Assembly: GCA_017471175.1 (NCBI GenBank)
Contig: JAFUVS010000012.1
Span: forward strand, 114,235 to 178,234
DNA: 64,000 bases
Direction of reading: 5' to 3'
Source: Paludibacteraceae bacterium
Lineage (GTDB): Bacteria > Bacteroidota > Bacteroidia > Bacteroidales > Paludibacteraceae
This document shows positions 28,549 to 36,413 of this stretch, piece by piece; position 1 is the first letter of the stretch, and the number at the start of each line of letters is the position of its first letter. The translations under genes and the position numbers were made by a program. Below the pieces are notes generated by a model. The model was not told the origin of the DNA. It was given only the letters and a program-made list of their open reading frames with translations, and did not search any database.

Positions 28549-29613
28549 ATGAACCAAACGAAAGGTTTATTGTATATGACAAGCATAGTTGTTATGACTA
28601 TGCTTGTTTTTTTGGCAGGATGCACATCCAATTCCCGCACGCTGCCTTCTGCCACGGGCAGTATATATGAAGTGGTAGTGGTAGCCGATGACAATATCTA
28701 CAAGGACTATATTCAGCCTGTTATGGCAGCGGATATGCCTTGTCTGCCGCAGATGGAGTCGTATTTCCATTTGTCGCACGTTACAGCCGGTCAGTTTGAC
28801 GATTTTCTCAAGTCGGCTCGCAATGTACTTATTGTGGAAACAAGCAGCGATACTACAGTCAAAGCCCTTTACAGCCGCAACCGCTGGAGCCAACCGCAAG
28901 CTGTCTGCCGTATCACCTCGCCAAGCCAAGAAGCGTTCGGCGAATGGTGGCAGACCTGTGGTGAGCAGATTCGCGATTGGTTCGTAGGCGAAGAGATGGC
29001 GCGCGCCGCACGGTTTCTGCGCGGCAGTACGAATAAGGACGCACGTGAGGCTCTACGCAACCGCTTGGACTGCGATATGCTCATTCCTGAGGACTATATG
29101 CTCATCAAGGACACAACAGACCTCGTCTGGTGCTGCAACAGCAAGGGTTCGTTGCGACGCGACATCATCGTCTATCGTTACCCTTATACCGATGCTTCGC
29201 AGTTCACCTTGTCAGCTCTCTGCGCCAAGCGTGATGAGGTGATGGGACGAACGGTTTCGGCTTCGGTTGCAGGGTCGTATATGGGGACGGAGTACAATGT
29301 TTTCCCGCCGCAAATGCGCTCTATTCGACCGCTGGCTGCTCACGGATACAAGGCGCAAGATGGTTCTTCCGCCGATTACGACGGGTGGTTTTACGGCTAT
29401 GAGATTCGCGGTCTGTGGCGTATCTTCAATGGTGAGGCGATGGGCGGACCGTATGTGAGCCATACGCGCCTGGACCCCGTGAACGGGCAGATTGTGACAG
29501 CAGAGGTCTTTATCTACGCCGCCGGTCAGAAGAAGAGGAATGCCCTCCGTCAAGCCGAAAGCATCCTCTACACTCTCCAATTGCCTCACGAACGGGAAAA
29601 GAGTTCGGAATAA
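28549..29613 (+). CDS. DUF4837 family lipoprotein
   Basis: A 354-residue protein with a lipoprotein signal ending LVFLAGC (cysteine at residue 25) and the DUF4837 pattern: GSIYEVVVVADDN, LPQMESYFHLSHV, a long middle region and VSHTRLDPVNGQIVTAEVFIYA near the end. Function unknown; conserved in Bacteroidales. The start could be M1 or M10. Its signal-peptide codons contain a terminator-like hairpin (28581-28613), which is odd in a coding region. Confidence 0.82.
   Translation: MNQTKGLLYMTSIVVMTMLVFLAGCTSNSRTLPSATGSIYEVVVVADDNIYKDYIQPVMAADMPCLPQMESYFHLSHVTAGQFDDFLKSARNVLIVETSSDTTVKALYSRNRWSQPQAVCRITSPSQEAFGEWWQTCGEQIRDWFVGEEMARAARFLRGSTNKDAREALRNRLDCDMLIPEDYMLIKDTTDLVWCCNSKGSLRRDIIVYRYPYTDASQFTLSALCAKRDEVMGRTVSASVAGSYMGTEYNVFPPQMRSIRPLAAHGYKAQDGSSADYDGWFYGYEIRGLWRIFNGEAMGGPYVSHTRLDPVNGQIVTAEVFIYAAGQKKRNALRQAESILYTLQLPHEREKSSE
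28581..28613 (+). terminator. intrinsic-terminator-like hairpin inside a signal-peptide coding region
   Basis: AAGCATAGT (28581-28589) and ACTATGCTT (28597-28605) pair perfectly around a seven-base loop, followed by one G and seven T (28607-28613). It lies about 45 nt after the previous lipoprotein stop, within codons 11-22 of the DUF4837 gene. Confidence 0.55.
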
Positions 29614-29620
29614 CAAATGA

Positions 29621-29692
29621 GTTGTTGCAGCTTGTAAAAGTGGCGTTGTGGCAGTTCGTAAAAGTGGGCTTGTGGCAGTTCGTAAAAGCGGA
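29621..29692. repeat. three tandem repeats of 24 nt
   Basis: Units at 29621-29644, 29645-29668 and 29669-29692, with the core GTTGTGGCAGTTCGTAAAAG and a few changes. A minus-strand -7 box (TACCTTTG, 29720-29713) lies 20 bases to the right, so a transcript from there would start at the array. Confidence 0.75.
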
Positions 29693-29776
29693 CTGTCACA
29701 TATTTTCACTTGCAAAGGTAGCGAGAAATAAATGAATGGAAATAAAAACGAATGAAATTGCGGCAGAAAATGACCG

Positions 29777-29975
29777 AAAAAACGTCCGTTAAAATGGCAA
29801 TAGATTTTGCCCGATTAGCGCGCTCTATAAAGAGTGAAAGAAAATGCAGAATGTCAGAAAATGCCGACATTCTGCGTAAAAATGAAAATTTTTTGCCGAA
29901 AAATTTGGCAGAAAGATGGATAGATAGTATTTTTGCGCGTTTCTTAATGACTATTCGTTTTAACGGACGTTTTTT
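29777..29975. repeat. 18-bp perfect inverted repeats bracketing a promoter
   Basis: AAAAAACGTCCGTTAAAA at 29777-29794 and its exact reverse complement at 29958-29975. Between them are a 10-bp hairpin (GCAGAATGTC/GACATTCTGC, 29846-29875) and the promoter of the surface gene. The layout resembles a small inverted-repeat element of 199 bp; no target duplication is seen at its ends. Confidence 0.65.
29904..29935 (+). promoter_or_regulatory. promoter of the second giant surface gene
   Basis: Plus strand: -33 TTTG (29904-29907), -7 TATTTTTG (29928-29935), spacing 20 nt. The -33 box lies inside the palindrome TGCCGAAAAATTTGGCA (29894-29910), so a repressor bound there would block polymerase. Confidence 0.7.
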
Positions 29976-30154
29976 AGGAGGGTGGAAAAAAGGAGTTTTA
30001 TGGGATAGAAATGATTGATAATGAGCGGTACAAAGGGGATGAATCGTAAAAAAGTTTTGTTCTTTGGCGTACTGCAGATGCTTAAAAAAGAAGCAAAAAA
30101 TACTTCAGTCAATTTTGCTTCAGGCACGAAACAGGTTTTCGTGTCTGTTTTTTT
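29942..30154 (+). ncRNA. candidate attenuated leader RNA
   Basis: Predicted transcript from the start near 29942 to an intrinsic terminator. Hairpin one: GAAGCAAAA (30090-30098) with TTTTGCTTC (30113-30121). Hairpin two: 11 bp including one G-U (30121-30131 with 30137-30147), followed directly by seven T (30148-30154). The surface gene starts 80 nt later and no second promoter is seen, so its expression would need read-through. Confidence 0.5.
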
Positions 30155-30191
30155 GTCTGCTGTCGTCAAAAAAGAGCAAATGTTTCAATAA
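30021..30191 (+). CDS. possible short leader ORF (56 residues)
   Basis: An ATG at 30021 opens a 56-codon frame (MSGTKGMNRKKVLFFGVLQM at the start, basic and hydrophobic) which crosses both leader hairpins and ends at 30191, 43 nt before the surface gene. If translated, ribosomes would disrupt the terminator. Codons and composition do not prove that it is real. Confidence 0.3.
   Translation: MSGTKGMNRKKVLFFGVLQMLKKEAKNTSVNFASGTKQVFVSVFLSAVVKKEQMFQ
30121..30154 (+). terminator. intrinsic terminator between promoter and surface gene
   Basis: Stem 30121-30131 with 30137-30147 (ten Watson-Crick pairs and one G-U), five-base loop, then seven T. It is the most canonical terminator in the window, yet it stands upstream of the gene. 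Confidence 0.7.
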
Positions 30192-30234
30192 TTGGTGTGT
30201 TTTAGCGAGATACAAACTAAAAAAATAAATACGT

Positions 30235-33200
30235 ATGAAAAAACTTTTCTCTCTCCTCGTGCCCCTCTTGGCACTCTTCCTCACTCTCGCCCCGCAAACC
30301 GCAAAAGCCGATTATGTGGACGACAACCTCACACAGCCGCTGACGATAAAAATCAGAACAGCTAATACTAACGGGAGTATTAGATTGGAAAAGCAGAGTA
30401 CTCCGACACAAAGTCTGAATTTACAATATAGAAAATCTACTGATAATGGAGTTACGTGGGGAACATGGACTACATGGCTGAATAATACGACTATCTCCAA
30501 CACAACAGGTCCTAATATGGGGCAAAATTGGATAATACAAGTAAGAGGCAACAATCCCAATGGTTTTAATAATAGTTCGTCAAAATACTATCGTATATAT
30601 TTTGACCAGCCTGTGGACATTAGCGGAAATATAATGTCAATGATTGTAGGTTACAATACAGATGATGCCGATCCGACTGTGGAAGCAGCTTCAAAAGCCG
30701 CTCTGGCAGCTGCTAATGAAATCCCCAATCCCTATTGTTTTTATGGTTTGTTTTCTAAACCTGCTACTGCATCAAACGTTAAACAGATATATTGTTCTAA
30801 TTTGATATTTCCGGCGACTAAACTTACAAATTATTGTTATGGTCATTTGTTCTATAGTAATTATAATCAAACAAATGGCTTATACGATGCACCTACTTTT
30901 TTAGCTACTGACTTTGTAGATAAGGACGGTAATGCTGTAGATTATGTTTTTGAGAATGCTTTTTATAATTGTACTCATGCGACAGGAATCCATGTTAATT
31001 TTACTTCTTGTTCAAATGTGGCGAATAATTTGAATCGTTGGATATATAATATCTCGGGTAGTCCACATGTATTATATGCGCCGAGTACATTCATTGGATG
31101 TGCAGCAGAGTTGTCTAATACAGCAAGAGGTGTGGCTTCCGATGCGATGTGGAATGTTTGGACCAAAACGGCATGGCAAAAAACATTCACCACCTACACC
31201 ATTACTTTCAAAGACGAGAACGGTACCACGGTCGAAACAAAAGAAGTAGGGGAAGGGCAAGTACCTTCCTATACGGGTGCGACCGACTTAAGTCGTACGG
31301 GCAAGGTTCTCAAATGGTCACCAGCCCTTGTCGCCGCCACGGCAGATGCTACGTATCAAGCATACTATGTGGACGAACCCGACTACCTGACGCTGACGAA
31401 CACATCCGCCAGCAATGCCACCGTTTATTTCCGCAGACAAAACGGCAACAACTCCAATACGATTAACATTGAGTGGAGCATCAACGGTGGTGCATGGTCT
31501 GACCCCCGTACAAACAAATATGATAATTATGCTGCCATCTCCGTTCCTGCGGGTCAGAATGTTCGCTTCCGTGGCAACAACACAGTGATTGACGGCGGCG
31601 TGACGAAATGTAAGTTCAGCCCGAGCAGCAGCATCTACTGGAATATAACTTCTACTAACGGCAGTTTCGTCGTTTCTGGTGATGTGATGTCACTTGCGGC
31701 GTATGACGAGGCGAATACCTGCATACACAACGAGTACCCGCTGTATAACTATTGCTTCTATAGTCTGTTCCGTTCGGGTTCAAACAATGCTTTCACCTCT
31801 ATGCGTGATGCATCTGGACTTAAACTATCTGCTACTTTGGGTGCGTACTGCTATCAGAATATGTTCTACAACTGTACTAATCTGACCACCGCACCGGTTC
31901 TTCCCGCCACCACATTGGCGCAATCCTGCTATGCAAGCATGTTCCAAGGCTGTTCGGCTCTGACCACCGCACCGGCACTGCCAGCGATGACATTAGCGGA
32001 CAACTGCTACGACGCAATGTTCCAAACATGTACATCACTTACTCAAACGCCAGCATTGCCTGCTACAACGTTGGCAAGTAACTGCTATAGAAATATGTTC
32101 AACGATTGTATTGCACTTACAACGACTGTTGACGTACTACCAGCATTAGACTTGCCTCCATCTTGTTACTACTATATGTACAACGGCTGCACATCACTTG
32201 TGAAAGCTCCGGATATAGAAGCGACTACCATGTCTGGCAGCTCAACTAATCAGCAATGTTCCAATATGTTTGCGGGCTGTACGGCTCTGACAAAAGCCCC
32301 GTCTGTACTGAAAGTGGAAAGCGGATTGAAGACCTCTTGCTACTATAATATGTTCCTCGGTTGTTCTAATATGGAAAGATCACCGGATATAAAGGCAACT
32401 TCATTAGGTTCGCAATCGTTCTATTCCATGTTTAAAAGTTGTACAAAACTTAATATTATTCGCACATACCATACCGCGTGGGGATCATATCCTACATCCG
32501 ATTGGGTCTACGGTGTATCAGATATGGGTGTTATCTATTGTCCTCCGACACTACCCCGTACCTATTCTAACAACACTCAAATGCCTAAGAGTAGTACCTA
32601 CCAGTGGACAGTCTTTTCCTACAACATAACCTTCGTTCCGAAGAGTTGCTCGTGGACGGATGAGACCAATGCTAACAAACAGTTCACATGGGAAACGGAC
32701 ACCACCAATGTGATGACATTCTTGAGAGCGGAATCAGCAGACAATGCCAAATTCTACACCGATGCGGCTTGCACTACGGAGATCAGCGTATCCGACATCA
32801 CTGCAGCCCTCGCCACACAACAAGAGGCTTCTACTGCCACCACCAAGAACTACTACGTTCAAAAGGTGTCCTCCTATACGCTTGATTGGGATGCCAACGG
32901 CGGCGAATTGTCCGGCGACTACACAGCGGCAGGCAGTTATTCCGCCGGAGCGGAAATAATCGCTCCTAATGCTACACGTGCAGGATATACATATACTTGG
33001 AATCCCGCCTTCACAGGTACGATGCCGGCTGCCAATACAACATACACAGCACAATGGACGCAGAAAAGCTATACTCTTGATGCCAAAGCCAGTGCAGGCG
33101 GTTCGGGCGTGACGCGCTCTGACAATGGCAACAGCGAGACAGTGAAACGCTACGGCGATAATGTTGTGCTGACACCTGTGGCAAACACCGGCTACCACTT

Positions 33201-34545
33201 TACAGACTGGACAGGCAAGAATGCCAGTGACCTTGTAGATAACGAAGACGGCACCTATACACTCACCATCGCCGACAAAGCCGACAACTATGAATACGCC
33301 GTCACCGCCAATTTTGCCCCCAACACACACCGCCTGACATGGACTACCGACGGCAACACGCTCACCGGCGATTACACGCACGGCGAGGCCATTGCTTACG
33401 GCACTACCGTCACCGCTCCGGATCCCCCTACTAAAAACGCAACAGCTGAATACACTTACACTTTCAGTGCTTGGTCGCCTGATGTGGCTGGCACAATGCC
33501 GGACAAAGATGTCGAGTACACCGCCACATGGACAGAAACTAAGCGGCAATACACCCTCACTTGGGATGTGAACGGCGGTAACGCACTGACAGGTACTTAC
33601 ACCTACGGCACGATTGATTGGGGAACAGATATCGTTAAGCCTGCTAATCCGACAAGAACCGACTATACGTTTGGCGGTTGGGATGCCGACAACGACGGCA
33701 AAGCCGATGAGGTAGCCGAAACGATGCCTACTAATTCGCTCACTTACAAAGCGATATGGGTAGCCGAATTGCCCAACATCACCTTGTGCGAGAACTGCAA
33801 CAATGACCACTACAACACCTTCAAGTCAGACTATGACAGAAAGACGGTGAACGTCACTTACCCGCGTCAGTTCTCTGCGAGCAAATGGTCCACGATGTGT
33901 CTGCCATTCAGTCTTGACCTCGCTACAATGATTGCCAACAAGATGTACGGACGTGTATATGAGTTCAAATACGCTACGGGTAATGCCAATACAAACAGCG
34001 GCGTGAACCTGTATTTCTCTAATGCCAAGAAGATAGAAGCCGGTAATTGCTATATCGTCAATGCTGATGATGCGTTGGCAGCCAAGACCTCGTTCGTGTT
34101 CAGCGGCGTTACCATCGACCTGACGAAGGACAATGGTGCAGCATTGGACTCGGAGGATGCTTACGATGACCTGCCGGGCTACATCTCGCAAGGCACGATC
34201 GAGTTAGTCGGCACGTTGCGCAATGGTACGCTAAAAGGCTCAGCAACGGGCAATAGGTATATGGGGCTGAAAGACAACAAAATCTACTATCCGAACATTT
34301 CTCAAGGTAGCACGATATGGGCGTATCGCGGCATATTCCGCAGCTCATCTGAACTGAACATCGAGAAGATGCGCATTATCGTGGATGGTGAAGACCGTGG
34401 CGAACTGATCATTGATGCGAACGGGGATGTCCGCGGTCCAAGCGATGCTCCAAGTCGCAAGTTCATCCGTGACGGCGTGCTCTACATCGAGCGCGAAGGC
34501 GTTGTCTATGACGCGCAAGGGAAGAGAGTGGAAGGGTCTTTTTAG
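30235..34545 (+). CDS. giant surface protein with cysteine-rich LRR-like repeats and InlB-type repeats (1436 residues)
   Basis: Exported modular protein. Residues 1-26 are a signal peptide (LFSLLVPLLALFLTLAPQTA). Two related beta-rich blocks (about 30-230 and 385-540) precede about seven repeats of roughly 23-25 residues at 540-755, pattern CYxxMFxGCTALTxAPxLPA. Between about 878 and 1180 are three or four InlB B-repeat-like units (LDWDANGGELSGDY, LTWDVNGGNALTG). A beta-rich region follows, then a C-terminal end FIRDGVLYIEREGVVYDAQG, matching the motif of the other two surface proteins. Ligand unknown; adhesion or host interaction is a guess from the family. Confidence 0.78.
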   Translation: MKKLFSLLVPLLALFLTLAPQTAKADYVDDNLTQPLTIKIRTANTNGSIRLEKQSTPTQSLNLQYRKSTDNGVTWGTWTTWLNNTTISNTTGPNMGQNWIIQVRGNNPNGFNNSSSKYYRIYFDQPVDISGNIMSMIVGYNTDDADPTVEAASKAALAAANEIPNPYCFYGLFSKPATASNVKQIYCSNLIFPATKLTNYCYGHLFYSNYNQTNGLYDAPTFLATDFVDKDGNAVDYVFENAFYNCTHATGIHVNFTSCSNVANNLNRWIYNISGSPHVLYAPSTFIGCAAELSNTARGVASDAMWNVWTKTAWQKTFTTYTITFKDENGTTVETKEVGEGQVPSYTGATDLSRTGKVLKWSPALVAATADATYQAYYVDEPDYLTLTNTSASNATVYFRRQNGNNSNTINIEWSINGGAWSDPRTNKYDNYAAISVPAGQNVRFRGNNTVIDGGVTKCKFSPSSSIYWNITSTNGSFVVSGDVMSLAAYDEANTCIHNEYPLYNYCFYSLFRSGSNNAFTSMRDASGLKLSATLGAYCYQNMFYNCTNLTTAPVLPATTLAQSCYASMFQGCSALTTAPALPAMTLADNCYDAMFQTCTSLTQTPALPATTLASNCYRNMFNDCIALTTTVDVLPALDLPPSCYYYMYNGCTSLVKAPDIEATTMSGSSTNQQCSNMFAGCTALTKAPSVLKVESGLKTSCYYNMFLGCSNMERSPDIKATSLGSQSFYSMFKSCTKLNIIRTYHTAWGSYPTSDWVYGVSDMGVIYCPPTLPRTYSNNTQMPKSSTYQWTVFSYNITFVPKSCSWTDETNANKQFTWETDTTNVMTFLRAESADNAKFYTDAACTTEISVSDITAALATQQEASTATTKNYYVQKVSSYTLDWDANGGELSGDYTAAGSYSAGAEIIAPNATRAGYTYTWNPAFTGTMPAANTTYTAQWTQKSYTLDAKASAGGSGVTRSDNGNSETVKRYGDNVVLTPVANTGYHFTDWTGKNASDLVDNEDGTYTLTIADKADNYEYAVTANFAPNTHRLTWTTDGNTLTGDYTHGEAIAYGTTVTAPDPPTKNATAEYTYTFSAWSPDVAGTMPDKDVEYTATWTETKRQYTLTWDVNGGNALTGTYTYGTIDWGTDIVKPANPTRTDYTFGGWDADNDGKADEVAETMPTNSLTYKAIWVAELPNITLCENCNNDHYNTFKSDYDRKTVNVTYPRQFSASKWSTMCLPFSLDLATMIANKMYGRVYEFKYATGNANTNSGVNLYFSNAKKIEAGNCYIVNADDALAAKTSFVFSGVTIDLTKDNGAALDSEDAYDDLPGYISQGTIELVGTLRNGTLKGSATGNRYMGLKDNKIYYPNISQGSTIWAYRGIFRSSSELNIEKMRIIVDGEDRGELIIDANGDVRGPSDAPSRKFIRDGVLYIEREGVVYDAQGKRVEGSF

Positions 34546-34636
34546 TTGAGTGTTTAGAGTAGTTGAGTGTTCTTTTTAGTTGAGAGTGGAGCAGTACCCT
34601 CTGACTACGGAACACCGAAGACTGAAAATGCTATTC

Positions 34637-34670
34637 AAAAAAAGGAAAGTGTTATTGCTTTCCTTTTTTT
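34637..34670 (+). terminator. terminator of the giant surface gene
   Basis: AAAAAAAGGAAAG (34637-34649) pairs with CTTTCCTTTTTTT (34658-34670) around an eight-base loop, with the T-run built into the stem end. About 90 nt after the stop codon; works in either direction. Confidence 0.75.
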
Positions 34671-34690
34671 TATTCTCTTGCGGTAAGAAA

Positions 34691-34771
34691 TGGTCAACAA
34701 TTACCAACATTCTATTTGCGACTAAAATATGTGGTCAACAATTGCCTTCAATTTACCAACAACGATTTTTT
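34691..34771 (+). repeat. dispersed repeat, copies 2 and 3
   Basis: TGGTCAACAATTACCAACAT at 34691-34710 and a longer diverged copy at 34731-34771 (GTGGTCAACAATTGCC, then CAATTTACCAACAACG). Both match the copy at 9902-9937 in the same orientation. Confidence 0.6.
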
Positions 34772-34818
34772 ATACTAAATCAGGCATTTACATGCTGACA
34801 ATCGGGTCTGTACAGCGG

Positions 34819-34862
34819 AATCACATAAGAATCACATAAGAATCACATAAGAACCACCTAAT
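34819..34862 (-). repeat. 11-nt direct repeat array
   Basis: On the minus strand the unit GTGATTCTTAT occurs four times in a row with small changes (first unit GTGGTTCTTAT, last GTGATTCCGCT). The same unit recurs at 61691-61745 and 63599-63653. Confidence 0.7.
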
Positions 34863-34986
34863 AAGAACTTAATATAGCAAGTGGGGAAATGGCGGGGAAA
34901 ACGGGAGAGAGGTTTGGATGGGAAACGAGATGGAAGGGAGGGATTGATTGGGAAGCGGGGGATGCAAAAAATAATTTTACCGTATG

Positions 34987-35018
34987 TTTGCGCTATTGGT
35001 AAATATGCTCTATCTTTG
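34987..35018 (+). promoter_or_regulatory. promoter of the deoxynucleoside kinase operon
   Basis: Plus strand: -33 TTTG (34987-34990), -7 TATCTTTG (35011-35018), spacing 20 nt. Predicted start near 35025, about 80 nt before the first kinase ATG. Confidence 0.75.
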
Positions 35019-35104
35019 CGGGCGTTCAAGAAACATAGGACACGAGTGTATAATGGGGTATAGGATAGTGTTAGACAGACAGATAGATAAGATAGATTGA
35101 TTGA

Positions 35105-35737
35105 ATGTATATAGCGATAGCGGGAAATATAGGTGCGGGTAAGACAACGCTGACGCGGATGTTAGCCCGGTATTACGGTTGGGAGCCGCGCTATGAGAGC
35201 GTGACCTACAACCCCTATCTTGAAGACTACTACACAGATATACCTCGTTGGTCGTTCTGCTTGGAGACGTATTTCCTCAAAGAACGATTCAAAGACCTGC
35301 TCGCCATTCAGCAAACGACACACACCATTGTACAAGACAGGAGTCTGTATGAGGGTGTGTTTGTGTTTGTAAGGAACAACTACCTTCGCGGGGACCTGAG
35401 CGAGCGGGACTATGAGACCTATATGGAGCTGTTTAACAATCTGAAAGGGTTGATACGGCTGCCGGATATGCTCATTTACCTTCGCAAGTCCGTGCCCGTA
35501 CTCATCGAACAGATACAGAAACGCGGCCGCGACTACGAACAACGGATGCAGATTGACTACCTCAAAGACCTGAACGAGCGGTACGAAGAGTTTATATTTC
35601 AACAGTACGAGGGGAAAGTGCTTGTGATTGAGTCGGACGGATTGGACTTTGAGAACCGCGCCGAAGACTTCCGAGGGGTACTGAATAAGATTGACGCGGA
35701 ACTGTTTGGGTTGTTCTCTGTAGGGAACTGGAAGTGA
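35105..35737 (+). CDS. deoxynucleoside kinase, first copy
   Basis: Salvage enzyme that phosphorylates deoxynucleosides with ATP. The 210 residues have the P-loop GNIGAGKTT (7-15), the YESVTYNPYLEDYY substrate region, VQDRSLYEGVFVF (the DRS motif) and the lid RGRDYEQRM. It belongs to the dCK/dGK family; which base it prefers cannot be told. A close paralogue follows 39 nt downstream. Confidence 0.88.
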   Translation: MYIAIAGNIGAGKTTLTRMLARYYGWEPRYESVTYNPYLEDYYTDIPRWSFCLETYFLKERFKDLLAIQQTTHTIVQDRSLYEGVFVFVRNNYLRGDLSERDYETYMELFNNLKGLIRLPDMLIYLRKSVPVLIEQIQKRGRDYEQRMQIDYLKDLNERYEEFIFQQYEGKVLVIESDGLDFENRAEDFRGVLNKIDAELFGLFSVGNWK

Positions 35738-35776
35738 ATGTAACTATATACTCTAAACACTAAACATTTAACAACT

Positions 35777-36406
35777 ATGCATATAGCAATTGCCGGGAAT
35801 ATCGGTTGCGGCAAGACGACATTGACGAATATGCTTGCCAAGCACTACAACTGGACACCACGCTTCGAGTCGGTGGACTTCAATCCGTACTTAGAAGATT
35901 TCTACGCGGATATGGCTCGTTGGTCGTTCAACTTGCAGATATACTTTCTGAACAAGCGTTTTCAGGACGTGGTGGAGATTTCGCAGTCGAAAGAATACAT
36001 CATTCAAGATCGCACCATCTACGAGGATGCCCGTATCTTTGCACCCAACCTGCACGAGCAGGGCTATATGTCCGACCGCGACTTCGAGAACTACCAAGAC
36101 CTGTTCAACCTGATGATGTCGCTCGTTAAGATGCCAGATCTGCTGATTTATATCCGCTCGGGCATACCAAACTTAGTAGCACAGATACAGAAGAGGGGCA
36201 GAGAATATGAGTCGGGTATGCGCATCGACTACCTACAAGGTCTGAACGACAAGTACGAGGCTTGGATTCGTGACTACAAAGGACGGCTGCTGATTGTGGA
36301 CGGCGACAAAATCAAGTTCGGCGAGAACGCAGACGACTTCCGATGGATAACCGACCATATTGATGCCGAGTTGTTCGGTCTGTTCTCTCAACAGAACCAA
36401 GAATGA
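35777..36406 (+). CDS. deoxynucleoside kinase, second copy
   Basis: A 209-residue paralogue of the preceding gene. Same frame: P-loop GNIGCGKTT (7-15), FESVDFNPYLEDFY, IQDRTIYEDARIFA, and lid RGREYESGM. The differences at the DR-S/T and following residues (SLYEGVFVF against TIYEDARIF) fall where nucleoside specificity is set in this family, so the two may form a pair or heterodimer with split specificity, as known for dAK/dGK pairs in some bacteria. Confidence 0.88.
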   Translation: MHIAIAGNIGCGKTTLTNMLAKHYNWTPRFESVDFNPYLEDFYADMARWSFNLQIYFLNKRFQDVVEISQSKEYIIQDRTIYEDARIFAPNLHEQGYMSDRDFENYQDLFNLMMSLVKMPDLLIYIRSGIPNLVAQIQKRGREYESGMRIDYLQGLNDKYEAWIRDYKGRLLIVDGDKIKFGENADDFRWITDHIDAELFGLFSQQNQE

Positions 36407-36413
36407 ATTTCAT

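Larger units (their letters stand above)
29614..30020. other. regulatory stretch before the second giant surface gene
   Basis: No convincing gene. It contains three 24-nt repeats (29621-29692), a minus-strand -7 box (29713-29720), an 18-bp inverted repeat pair (29777-29794 and 29958-29975), a 10-bp hairpin (29846-29875), a 17-nt operator-like palindrome (29894-29910) and the plus-strand promoter (29904-29935). Confidence 0.6.
34546..35104. other. intergenic stretch: terminator, dispersed repeats, 11-nt array, promoter
   Basis: No gene seen. Heptad-like repeats (34546-34592), a strong terminator (34637-34670), two copies of the dispersed repeat (34691-34710, 34731-34771), an array of 11-nt repeats (34819-34862), a purine-rich run (about 34880-34960) and the promoter for the kinase operon (34987-35018). 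Confidence 0.6.

Noticed and set aside
29752-30018. 88-codon plus-strand frame before the giant surface gene
   Set aside because: It contains the surface gene promoter, an inverted repeat arm and a hairpin; no upstream promoter for it.
32734-33810. 358-codon minus-strand frame opposite the second giant protein
   Set aside because: Shadow frame rich in C, V, I and G without motifs; the plus strand holds clear repeats.
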